A stretch of 47,776 nucleotides of DNA from an uncultured Bacteroidales bacterium (GTDB taxonomy: Bacteria; Bacteroidota; Bacteroidia; Bacteroidales; Muribaculaceae), in the NCBI GenBank assembly GCA_902792435.1, contig CADAZN010000019.1, positions 1 through 47,776 on the forward strand. The letters run 5' to 3'. A model generated the notes under the pieces. That model had not been told where the DNA came from and ran no database searches. It was given only the letters and a program-made list of their open reading frames with translations. The position numbers and the translations under genes were made by a program. Position 1 is the first letter of the stretch. Each line of letters opens with the position of its first letter. Below, one piece after another: positions 34,483 to 43,093 of this stretch.

Positions 34483-37400
34483 TTATTCGTCATTGTTATT
34501 ATAAGGATCGATGACGATTAGCTGGCCAATAGGTGTACCTCCATAGGTTGTAGCGCTCCTATAGGTTCCATAGAACTTGTAGACTCCCGCTGGCACTCTG
34601 TTGCCACTGTTGTCCTTGAGGTCCCAAGAGAATGGGAAGCTGTCGGTAGTAGTGTTCCAGATGAGCTCGCCCACATTGTTGAGCACCTTGATAGTTACCT
34701 GAGGTGTGCTGGAAGTAGTCGAGCTAACATTGAAAGTTGCCTCGTTAACAGCAGGTTCTTCTTCAACCAAGAGCTCGAGTTTTGAGTCATTGCCTACAAG
34801 GAAAGAAATTGTCTCGGTCGTTTTGTTTCCAGCTGCATCATACACGGTGTATTGTAGCGTGTGCTTTCCTTCTTGAAGCTGCATTGGGAACTCAATGCTG
34901 AGGTCCTTGCCATCATTAGTTATAGCCGTGTGGTTCTGGATAAAGGGGTAAGAAGTCTTACCTCCATCAAGAAGCAGGCTCATGGTGTTGCCCAGCGACA
35001 CCGACTGGTTGTTGAAAGAATGGTCGTCGGTAGCACGGATGTGAAGAGTGCTTTCGGCAGGGATTAGTGCACCATTGGTGAACGACTGCTCATCGTTGAA
35101 ATAGATGGCGTCAATCACAGGAGGCATGTTGTCGTGCACAGTGTGTGGATTGTTCTCGTTGTAGTAATCAAGCCTTAATAAGTCGAACGACCCATTAACC
35201 ATGTTCTCGCTGTCGTCTTGGTGAGCATAAACCTTGACCATGCCGTAGTTTCCTGTTGAGAGGATGTAGCGTGGAATGACTGCCGTGGCATTGAAGACGC
35301 CGTTGACAACTCTTCCGCTAACCTTGGTCAGCAGGTTTTGAGGGAAGAAGATGTCGCGGGTGACGTCAACTCGGTTAACACGCACGGTGAGAGTTGTCTC
35401 CTTGAGCTTGTAGTCATAGATTGAAAGAGTTGCATCGCCGTTGAAGCTGGTGTTGACTGTTGTGCCATCGGGGTTGTAGACCTTGGCCTCGACCGCTACC
35501 TCCTGCATAGCACCTGAAACAATGGGTGACGATGGGTTCACGTCGGTGCCATTGATTTTGGTGATTTTGAAGAATGGTTTTGGATAATTAACCCGCATGG
35601 CTGGATCACCAAGCAACAAAAATGACATCTTGTTATAGTTAACCTTAGTTGAACCAAACGACTGCTTGCAAAGCATATAGGCTTCGCCAATAGTAGGCAT
35701 GTAACCCTTGGTGTTGTAGCAGAACATCGCTCTTACAAACGCTTGGTTTAGCGCGTCGTTATCGGTGGCATATACTGAGCGTGCCGAGGTGACAATAGCG
35801 ATGGCACCACCACCAGGCTTGTGGAACATAATTTCAACCAATCCTCGCTGGTTGCAGTCGTAGCGAGCCACGTCACAGCAGGCAGTGGTGAGAATTGGGA
35901 GGTGTGGATACTCAACGTTGTTAGATTGGCTGGTGGTCCATAGTTTTACCTGCTTGGTGAGATAGTTCTGGTTGCCGTGTCCCACATAGGTCATGAAATA
36001 TTGTCCATCGGTGAGCTTGGCAGTAAGCTCCTTGCGTGCATCAAAGGCGAAACCCGAAACGGGGTCATTGGGGTACTGGCTGATGTACACCTTGTTGTTC
36101 ATTAGTCCAGTAGCAAGTTCGTCAACGATGATGTTGTTGATGCCTTCGGTTTGGAACGCGTGCAATCCATTATCATAGTCATCGGCGGTGAGAATCACAT
36201 CGTTGCGCCAAGAACCATAGTCGGGGTTATTGACATAATCGAGAAGCTTGTCGACATCGCTCTCGGCTTCTTGGAGAGTAGCACAAGGTATGCGTCCCAC
36301 TCCGAGCCTGAGGAGGTCCTTGGCAAGCTCAATTCCTGAGTTGTCGTCGAGGATGCCGAAGAAGTCGTCGCACACATAGCTGTACTCCTCATCATTGCTG
36401 ACGGTGGCCTCGTAGGTGAGGATTGTGCAATTGCGCTTGGCGTGCAGCTGACGGTTGTCGTAGTTGCCAGCTCCAAACATGAGCAGGTTTTTGTATTTGT
36501 TCCTGTTTCGGTCAAAGAACATCTTGCTCATAAGGCGGATTCCCATGGCGTCGGGGGTGCCACTAGAGAACTCGTTAAAGATTTTCTGTTGGTCGAGAAC
36601 GTGCACAACCATGTTGTCGTTGTCGCGGTGCATCTGTGCCACGCGCTCGGCTTGTGGCAAGAGCTCCTCGCAAGTGACAATAACCATGTCGGGGTCGGGG
36701 AGTCCGTGGATGTTCTGATTCTCGATTTCGGTGTATCCAGAAATTGATTTGAGCTCGTTGGCAGGGTTGAAAGCTATGTATTGGCCCGAGTTTGCTGCCA
36801 CATTAGGAGCATAACCCATCACTCCATTGTTAGAGCTAAGCACGCAATTGGTTGGGGAGTGGGGGTTGTCGATGTTCCAGAGCTGATAGTCGTCGCCCTC
36901 ATCGGCAAATGTGATGATGTCATTTTTTGTAAGCTTCTGGAAACCCATGCGTAGCTGGTTGTCGGTAGAGCCCGCAAGGGTGTTGTTGTGATAGAACGTG
37001 ATTGTCACATAGTCGAGCCAAGCGCTTGTTACATCGCCTGTCTCGCTGCCAATTCTCACGTTGATAATTCCATCGGTGTACATTGGGGTATTCTCAGTAG
37101 GCGAGAATGCCACGTAAGGTGAGGCATAATTGTAGTAAACGAAGGTGTTGGCTGGGGCATAAATCTTGGCAGCGATGTTCTGGAAGTTCAGGCTATTGCC
37201 GTTGAGCTTGCCGTAGATGTAGGATGCTGCGGTGACTTTAGCACCTGCGTTGATATTCACCACTACCGAAGTGTCGGTGCACAAGGTGGGGATAGAGTAG
37301 GGGATATCGATAACACCGCCTGTCATAGCTTCACCAAGCATTTCTTTACCCGACTCTCCTGGCGAGATAAGCTCTTGCTCATGATGCCAGTAGTCGAGAC

Positions 37401-37905
37401 TTTGTGCCCTTGTAACAGGAGAGCTAGGATTAGCACTATAGCTATCGGCAACTATCGCTGGGTCGGAGCCATCGTCCTGAGTTACAAAATAGTATCCCTT
37501 TGTTGAATAGCTATTGAATTCTCTTGTGTAGTGTGGCGTGCCAGTGGGAGTAGAGAGACTGAATTTGGTCGTTCCACATCCATAAAAGCAGATTTTATTG
37601 TCATAGATTTTGACAGGAATCTGCTGCAGGTCATCGATTTGTGACCCATCAAGCACTTCGCTTATGGGATAACCGCCCAAGCCATAAATTCTCACTCCCT
37701 CTGGATTGGTGAAGCCCATCTGCGCTAATTCTTCGAAAGTGAGCTGATAAATGCCGCTCTCGGGAATCTCTATTTTGACCCACTTGCCACTAGCCAGCTT
37801 GGAAGTGCGAGTGTAGTTGGCCGAAGAGTATGCCTGTGCGCCAAACGTTGTGGCAGCAACGATAGCCAGTAGGCTCAAAATGTTGAATAAAAACTTCTTA
37901 TGCAT
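34483..37905 (-). CDS. PorU-like C25 cysteine peptidase (second paralogue)
   Basis: 1140 residues with a signal peptide (MHKKFLFNILSLLAIVAATTFGAQA). Domain order is the same as in the neighbour at 30870: N-domain (KLASGKWVKIEIPESGIYQLTFEELAQMG), C25 peptidase with His643 in TYVGHGNQ and Cys677 in TTACCDVARYD, then beta domains and a FlgD-like end (FPFSWDLKDNSGNRVPAGVYKFY). The stretch VLDQQKIFNEFSSGTPDA is shared with the third paralogue, which points to a tandem duplication. It starts 34 bp after the FAH-like gene and ends in a strong terminator, so it is the last gene of a rex - FAH-like - PorU-like operon. Confidence 0.82.
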   Translation of the reverse strand: MHKKFLFNILSLLAIVAATTFGAQAYSSANYTRTSKLASGKWVKIEIPESGIYQLTFEELAQMGFTNPEGVRIYGLGGYPISEVLDGSQIDDLQQIPVKIYDNKICFYGCGTTKFSLSTPTGTPHYTREFNSYSTKGYYFVTQDDGSDPAIVADSYSANPSSPVTRAQSLDYWHHEQELISPGESGKEMLGEAMTGGVIDIPYSIPTLCTDTSVVVNINAGAKVTAASYIYGKLNGNSLNFQNIAAKIYAPANTFVYYNYASPYVAFSPTENTPMYTDGIINVRIGSETGDVTSAWLDYVTITFYHNNTLAGSTDNQLRMGFQKLTKNDIITFADEGDDYQLWNIDNPHSPTNCVLSSNNGVMGYAPNVAANSGQYIAFNPANELKSISGYTEIENQNIHGLPDPDMVIVTCEELLPQAERVAQMHRDNDNMVVHVLDQQKIFNEFSSGTPDAMGIRLMSKMFFDRNRNKYKNLLMFGAGNYDNRQLHAKRNCTILTYEATVSNDEEYSYVCDDFFGILDDNSGIELAKDLLRLGVGRIPCATLQEAESDVDKLLDYVNNPDYGSWRNDVILTADDYDNGLHAFQTEGINNIIVDELATGLMNNKVYISQYPNDPVSGFAFDARKELTAKLTDGQYFMTYVGHGNQNYLTKQVKLWTTSQSNNVEYPHLPILTTACCDVARYDCNQRGLVEIMFHKPGGGAIAIVTSARSVYATDNDALNQAFVRAMFCYNTKGYMPTIGEAYMLCKQSFGSTKVNYNKMSFLLLGDPAMRVNYPKPFFKITKINGTDVNPSSPIVSGAMQEVAVEAKVYNPDGTTVNTSFNGDATLSIYDYKLKETTLTVRVNRVDVTRDIFFPQNLLTKVSGRVVNGVFNATAVIPRYILSTGNYGMVKVYAHQDDSENMVNGSFDLLRLDYYNENNPHTVHDNMPPVIDAIYFNDEQSFTNGALIPAESTLHIRATDDHSFNNQSVSLGNTMSLLLDGGKTSYPFIQNHTAITNDGKDLSIEFPMQLQEGKHTLQYTVYDAAGNKTTETISFLVGNDSKLELLVEEEPAVNEATFNVSSTTSSTPQVTIKVLNNVGELIWNTTTDSFPFSWDLKDNSGNRVPAGVYKFYGTYRSATTYGGTPIGQLIVIDPYNNNDE

Positions 37906-37939
37906 ATCGATTGAAATTATTGTTTTTCTTTTTAAAAAG

Positions 37940-38521
37940 TCATTTCACTCTAATAGTAAGCAGTTGCGATTGGTTGCAAAGGGCGTTTATTACATCTCCA
38001 ATCTTGATATTGAATTCATCACTGTTGAGTTCCACCAGAATCACGTCGCCCATTTTGAGCGTGAAGTACTTGCTGATGTGCTCTATCAGTTGCTTGAAAT
38101 CAACTCCTGTAGAAGTCAACGAAGCGCCTGCTTTAACTTCACCATTATATTTGACACTTATGGTCGAGTCGTTGATGGTGTTGTTGCTGTCGACGGGGAT
38201 GAAATCTCCCAAGAGCAGTGCTCCGTCGAAGCTGTTGGCTAAAGCCGAAAGCTGTTCATTCTCCTGCTTATAATCTATTTCTTGTGCCGTGACTTTAATT
38301 GCTGGTGCTATGGCCATGCAGTAACGGTGTGCAAAGCGTTGAGCAATGTGCTTTCCAAGTCGGTCGATGTGAAGAGCAATCGACGCCTTGGCCTTAAAGC
38401 CCTGAGCAAAATGTGGTAAGAAGAACGGCTTGTTGGTCTTTATCACCGCCGAGTCGGCGATGAGATAGACTTGCTGAGGCAGCTCTCTGCCGTTACCGTT
38501 TCTAATACCTATTATTTTCAC
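37940..38521 (-). CDS. Degenerate fumarylacetoacetate-hydrolase-fold protein
   Basis: 193 residues, about the size of small FAH-family proteins. The FAH pattern is recognisable: an N-terminal KPFFLPHFAQ, IDRLGKHIAQRFAHRY, then FDGALLLGDFIPVD, YFTLKMGDVILVE and a final IGDVINAL. The metal and substrate residues are changed. The usual acidic ExE on the first strand is replaced by KAKASIALHI, the Asp of TARD is in TAQEID, and the GTP-G loop is absent (VELNSDEFNI). It is therefore probably not an active FAH hydrolase. It overlaps rex by four bases and precedes the PorU-like gene. Confidence 0.7.
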   Translation of the reverse strand: MKIIGIRNGNGRELPQQVYLIADSAVIKTNKPFFLPHFAQGFKAKASIALHIDRLGKHIAQRFAHRYCMAIAPAIKVTAQEIDYKQENEQLSALANSFDGALLLGDFIPVDSNNTINDSTISVKYNGEVKAGASLTSTGVDFKQLIEHISKYFTLKMGDVILVELNSDEFNIKIGDVINALCNQSQLLTIRVK

Positions 38522-39201
38522 TTGTTTAGAGTGTTATTGTTGTTATTAGCGTTAGCTTCCATGCGGTTGTACATGATAGCTAAGTCAGAGTAAATTGAAG
38601 TGTTCTGCAGCACGATGTTGCGTGGCACCTTGATGCGGTAAGGGGTGAAGTTCCAAATTGCCTTTATGTTGCTCTCCACTAGCTTGTTGGCAACATCTTG
38701 AGCGTTCTCAAATGGAACGGCGATAATGGCAATTGACACCCCAGTACTACGTTGCTTGGCAGGAAGCTCATCGAGGTTGTAGATGTTGATGTCGCCCATC
38801 TTCTTGCCCACGATATCGGGGTTTATGTCAAAACCTGCAACGATGTTGAGACCAAATTGCATAAGTCCCAAGTCACGAATTAGCGCGCTTCCTAGTGATC
38901 CTGCACCTATCAAGAAAGCGTTGTGGCGATGCTTGAAACCGAGGAACTCATTAAGAGCCTTGGTGAGCGGATGCACCTCATATCCAATGCGTGTTTTACC
39001 CTTGATGTTGAGGAACGAGAGGTCTTTGGCAATTTGTGAAGCATCAACGTTAAGGCGCTTGGCAATTTGGGTTGACGAGACATACTCTTCGTGCCTGCTG
39101 TCGAGCATTTTGACATAGGCAAGATACCAGGGCAACCTTCTTAGGGTTGGTTCTGGTAGCATATTGTTAGATATATGTCGCGAGTTTTCGCTTGTTGCCA
39201 T
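38518..39201 (-). CDS. rex: Redox-sensing transcriptional repressor Rex
   Basis: 227 residues. Rex represses respiratory and fermentation genes when NADH/NAD+ is low. An N-terminal winged helix (residues ~15-85, PEPTLRRLPWYLAYVKML and YVSSTQIAKRLNVDASQIAKDLS) is followed by a Rossmann domain with GAGSLGSAL and FDINPDIVGKK. The C-terminal domain-swapped helix region IYSDLAIMYNRME ends in an Asn-rich tail (NANNNNN). Its stop overlaps the FAH-like start (ATGA). Transcription may start in the 113-bp gap to the first PorU gene. Confidence 0.95.
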   Translation of the reverse strand: MATSENSRHISNNMLPEPTLRRLPWYLAYVKMLDSRHEEYVSSTQIAKRLNVDASQIAKDLSFLNIKGKTRIGYEVHPLTKALNEFLGFKHRHNAFLIGAGSLGSALIRDLGLMQFGLNIVAGFDINPDIVGKKMGDINIYNLDELPAKQRSTGVSIAIIAVPFENAQDVANKLVESNIKAIWNFTPYRIKVPRNIVLQNTSIYSDLAIMYNRMEANANNNNNTLNK

Positions 39202-39238
39202 AAAAATGAAAACCTTTTAATAGATGCAATCCAAACTG

Positions 39239-39273
39239 CAAATGTAGTAAAAAATATTATTTCGGTTCACAAA
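39239..39273 (-). promoter_or_regulatory. Putative promoter of the rex operon
   Basis: On the minus strand TTTG (39273-39270), a 23-bp spacer and TACATTTG (39246-39239). The -7 box is exact, but the spacer is longer than the usual 19-20. An autoregulatory Rex site was not identified. Confidence 0.4.
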
Positions 39274-39314
39274 TGTGAGGGTAAAACTTATTAAATCATA
39301 TCTTTATCAACCTG

Positions 39315-42300
39315 TTAAAGTGATGTGATAGCAATCTTCTTTGTTTTCGTACTCTCTTGGTGCCCATCGGTTGATATGGTTGCTCGGTAGAGGTAAATGC
39401 CTCGTGGCAGCCTGCGTCCGCCATAGTCGCACAGGTCCCAAGTAATGGGGAAAGAAGAGAACATTGTGCTTCGTCCACTCTGCGTTGTGCTCCACATGCG
39501 CTGTCCCATGAGATTGAACACCTCGATGGTGATGCTGATAGTAGCTTCGGGTCGGTTGTGTGTTACGATGAAGCTAGTGGTTGTTGCCGCAGGGTTGGGG
39601 AAGGCTTTTATTTCGTCAATCTCGGGCTTGAGTCCACTCACCACGTTGAAATTGATGGTCTTCTCGCTGGAGTTGTTGAACACGTCCCACACTTTGAGTT
39701 TGAGGGTGTGGTGCCCGTTGCTTAGGTTAGATAACCCATAGTTGATGTTGCCAGCAGACCCTTTTTCGGTCTCGATGGCAGTGTAATAGGAGCTGACGTC
39801 GCTGAAGGTGATGTTGCCGTCGAGAGTTAGTGTCATGTTGTGCCCGATACCGGCATTGGAGAAGTTAATACCATTCTCATCACTCACTGTGGCAAGCAGC
39901 AGCGGCGACTCGTTGACGTTGTCTCCATCCTTGAAGCTGGAGCTATTAAGTCCCATGTAAATGATTTCAGGGCCGATGGTGTCGGCAACCACTGTCTCAT
40001 CATATCCGTAGATGTAGAAGTCGTCGCAAGAACCAGTGGCCTCGACCTTGTTGTCGGGGTCGTAGGCATAAAGGCTCACCAGCGAAGGACGATAGTTGTC
40101 GTAGCTTACAGTAACCTCGCTGGGAATGGTTATGTTGATGTCAAACTCGCCGTTGGTAACTCGGTTGACGTTTAGAGCTAATTTATTTTGTCTCTCTTCG
40201 TAGGTGAGAGTGGAGTCTCTCTGTTCGAACTGATCGGTTTGAGGATTATAATAGTTGTAGCTGTAGGTAAACGAAACAGATTTCTCGCAGTCGAAAAGCG
40301 AACTCTCAATCAATCCGTTGAATGCCGAGGCTTTGGTGCCATTCATATCCTCGATGTGACCTTTGATCGACATGGTTTGTCGAGCTTCGAAGACTGGCAT
40401 GTCGTCCTGGTCGATGCCTTTGCCGTTGATTTGGTCGATAACAGCGTTGTATTGTGGCATAGCGGGTCGCATAGCAGGGTCGCCATAGAGGTGGTACCTG
40501 AGCGAATTGTCGCGACTTGTGGTGGTAGTGTTTTTGGCATAGAGCAAAATGTCTCCAATGCGCATCACTTGTCCCTTGTTGTCGCGTTCATACATTTTCT
40601 TGGCCGCTGTTACGTTGAGATATTTGTTGCTTCCCATGTAAACGAGTCGTGGTGGACAAATCATTGCGACACATCCACCGTTAGGATTCAAAAGCACGTT
40701 CTCACCACCCGAGGGGTTGATTCCGTCGTGTCTTGAGAACTCGCATGTAGCAGCAAACAGAATTGGCTGGTGGCTATAGAAGAGGTTGTTCTCAATATCG
40801 CTTGTTACCAAGAGTCCATCGCCAGTCCATCCCGAGGGTCCACCGTGTCCCGAGTAGTTCCACCATAGCGCTCCCTCGGTTAATGTTTTATACATTTTCT
40901 TGCGAGCATCGGGGAATTTAGAACCAGAGCCATCACTTTTTTCCTCAAAGTTGTCGAGGAACACTCGGTTGAAGTTGGTATTCTCGCCGCCGTGTGCTGC
41001 AACAGTTTGTATAACTTCCTCACCATGTCTCCAGTGTGCCGCTCCGTCTTCGTTGTCGGCCACGTTGAGCATAGTGTTTTTCCAGTTTCCATAGTCGGCT
41101 TGAGTAATATATTTTGTTATTTTGCTCACAGCGATGCTGGCGCTGGTTGCGCTTCTTGCGGGAATTCGGCCGATGGCGATTTGCATCATCTTATTGTCGC
41201 CTAGGTAGGAATCGTCTTTCAAATAGCCGAAGAAGTCGTCGGAGGTGTAAGACTTCATTTCATCTTCGCTGGCAGTGCTCTCCCACACAAGTAGAGTAGG
41301 ATAGTTTATTGCTCGGCCAGTAGTTGTAATGAGCCTGTTGTCGCAATATCCGGTGCCAAAGAGCAGCAGATAGCCAAGATGGTGTCCCTGGCTGTCGGTT
41401 CCTCGCTCGTAGAAATACTTGCAGAGGAGTCGGTAGGCCGATGCGTCGGGAGTACCACTAGAGAACTCGTTGAACACCTTGTTGTGGTCGAGAACCATCA
41501 CCCTCATGCTGTCGACCGACTCATGAAGGCTGGCTAGCTGGTTAGCCTGAGGAAGAAACTCGCTTGGGGCGAGGATAATCATGTCGGGGATGTCGCTTCC
41601 GTGAATGCTCTGGTTGTCGATAGAAGACACGTATGATGGTGTTGGGAAACTGGAGTTGTCGTTGAAAGCTATTAAATCGCGTTGATTCTTGTCAGGGAAG
41701 CTGAATCTCACCTTGTTGCCCTCGGCACTCAGGTTTATTTCGATGGGTGTGGTCTTGCTGGTTACATCCCACACATGTGTGTTGTCGTTAGCACCGCTGA
41801 GCTCATACTGGATTCCCTGGTTTTCTCGAAGCGAGAAAGCAAGGCTGCTCTTTCCTGACATGTCGAGATAGCGCTGATAGTTGACAGTGATATAGTCGAG
41901 GCGTGCCATGATGAGGTTGCTGCCCGGAGTGAAAGCTACCGTGTAGGTTAGGTCTTTGGTTCCATTAAGAGCGAAAGTTTTGCGCACACTAGCAATGTTG
42001 TAGTGATAGTGGGCAGGGTCGCTTTCGCTCACCTTGTCAATACTTTGTGTTCCGGCAATGTTGGTGCCGTTGTATTTAAATGATAATGAGCTTGCCGATT
42101 TGAGAGTTTTTGCTGCAAATCGAGTGTAGACATCAACCTCCGACTCATTGACCAGACCGTCGAGAGTGAACTTGAAGTTCTGAGAGTTGCTGGTGGAGAA
42201 ATCCTCACCGAGAATCACCCTTCCCGTCTCGCCGGGGTTGATGATTTCCTCCTCATGATAAAGATGCTCGGTGAAAGTGTTTACTACAGTGCCGCTGGGC

Positions 42301-42782
42301 TCGGTGAAAGAATTGCTGAGTGTCAGTTCGTTATAACGAGAGTCGTCGGTGATGAAATAGTAGCCTTGTGTTGCGTAGGGGTGCTGGCTCTGAACATACA
42401 TGCGCTGAAAAATATTCCAGTTCCAAGATAATGGTCCTCGCGCATAGAAAAGAATGCGGTCGCCTGTGCGCAGCACGGGAACTTGTGGCAGGTCATCGAC
42501 ATAATAATTGGTTCGCAGCGTGTCGTTGATTTGTGTGCCTCCATATCCAAACACTCTCACTCGGCTGAGGTCGTTGAAACCCCATTTGCTAGCATCGCTT
42601 GAGGTGATTTGATAGATGCCACTCTCGCTCACTGCTACTTTCACCCACTTGCCAGTGGCAAGTTTAGAAGTATCGGCATATTGCGACAGGTCAAGAGCCG
42701 AAGCTGCTAGCGCGGCGCATGACATGACCGCTAGAATAATTAATCTTGAAAAAACTGATATGTTGTTGTCGTTATGAATCAT
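39315..42782 (-). CDS. porU: Type IX secretion system sortase PorU (canonical copy)
   Basis: 1155 residues with a signal peptide (hydrophobic stretch ending SCAALAASA). Domain order: N-domain with KLATGKWVKVAVSESGIYQI, an unstructured-linker/beta region, C25 peptidase with His646 in YSGHGGPSGWTGDG and Cys680 in AATCEFSRHDG, further beta domains, and a FlgD-like end (FPITWDLCDYGGRRLPRGIYLYRATI). The GHGGPSGW and ATCEFSRHD forms are those I associate with PorU. It cleaves the sorting domain from T9SS cargo and transfers the cargo to lipopolysaccharide anchors at the outer face of the outer membrane. Lipid-anchoring PorV was not seen nearby. It is divergent from gldE. Confidence 0.85.
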   Translation of the reverse strand: MIHNDNNISVFSRLIILAVMSCAALAASALDLSQYADTSKLATGKWVKVAVSESGIYQITSSDASKWGFNDLSRVRVFGYGGTQINDTLRTNYYVDDLPQVPVLRTGDRILFYARGPLSWNWNIFQRMYVQSQHPYATQGYYFITDDSRYNELTLSNSFTEPSGTVVNTFTEHLYHEEEIINPGETGRVILGEDFSTSNSQNFKFTLDGLVNESEVDVYTRFAAKTLKSASSLSFKYNGTNIAGTQSIDKVSESDPAHYHYNIASVRKTFALNGTKDLTYTVAFTPGSNLIMARLDYITVNYQRYLDMSGKSSLAFSLRENQGIQYELSGANDNTHVWDVTSKTTPIEINLSAEGNKVRFSFPDKNQRDLIAFNDNSSFPTPSYVSSIDNQSIHGSDIPDMIILAPSEFLPQANQLASLHESVDSMRVMVLDHNKVFNEFSSGTPDASAYRLLCKYFYERGTDSQGHHLGYLLLFGTGYCDNRLITTTGRAINYPTLLVWESTASEDEMKSYTSDDFFGYLKDDSYLGDNKMMQIAIGRIPARSATSASIAVSKITKYITQADYGNWKNTMLNVADNEDGAAHWRHGEEVIQTVAAHGGENTNFNRVFLDNFEEKSDGSGSKFPDARKKMYKTLTEGALWWNYSGHGGPSGWTGDGLLVTSDIENNLFYSHQPILFAATCEFSRHDGINPSGGENVLLNPNGGCVAMICPPRLVYMGSNKYLNVTAAKKMYERDNKGQVMRIGDILLYAKNTTTTSRDNSLRYHLYGDPAMRPAMPQYNAVIDQINGKGIDQDDMPVFEARQTMSIKGHIEDMNGTKASAFNGLIESSLFDCEKSVSFTYSYNYYNPQTDQFEQRDSTLTYEERQNKLALNVNRVTNGEFDINITIPSEVTVSYDNYRPSLVSLYAYDPDNKVEATGSCDDFYIYGYDETVVADTIGPEIIYMGLNSSSFKDGDNVNESPLLLATVSDENGINFSNAGIGHNMTLTLDGNITFSDVSSYYTAIETEKGSAGNINYGLSNLSNGHHTLKLKVWDVFNNSSEKTINFNVVSGLKPEIDEIKAFPNPAATTTSFIVTHNRPEATISITIEVFNLMGQRMWSTTQSGRSTMFSSFPITWDLCDYGGRRLPRGIYLYRATISTDGHQESTKTKKIAITSL

Positions 42783-42959
42783 TGCAGTAGAAATCTTCTA
42801 ATTATGTTCACAATGGGGCATAGTTCTCCCCTATATAGAAAATAACGTATAGCACATCTATTTATTGTATACGAGTTTTTTGAGCCTTGTTGTGTAGCGT
42901 GTTTCTTGCGCTGTTAGAGCAAAAATAATAGACCTATATCAGTAATTTTGTTTAGATAT

Positions 42960-42990
42960 TTTGCATAACAAAAAAATATCATTACCTTTG
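42960..42990 (+). promoter_or_regulatory. Bacteroidetes-type promoter of gldE
   Basis: TTTG (42960-42963), a 19-bp spacer and TACCTTTG (42983-42990) fit TTTG-N19-TAnnTTTG exactly. The leader would be about 97 nt and contains a small GCCAC/GTGGC hairpin near 43001. The rest of 42783-43093 shows no gene. Confidence 0.75.
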
Positions 42991-43093
42991 CAATAGAAAA
43001 GCCACTATTGTGGCATTACTTGTTTGTGGCACAGTTTTAGTTTGTTGAATGTCAAGATGTTGTGTCGCAAATGAGATTGTTTAACTAAAACTT

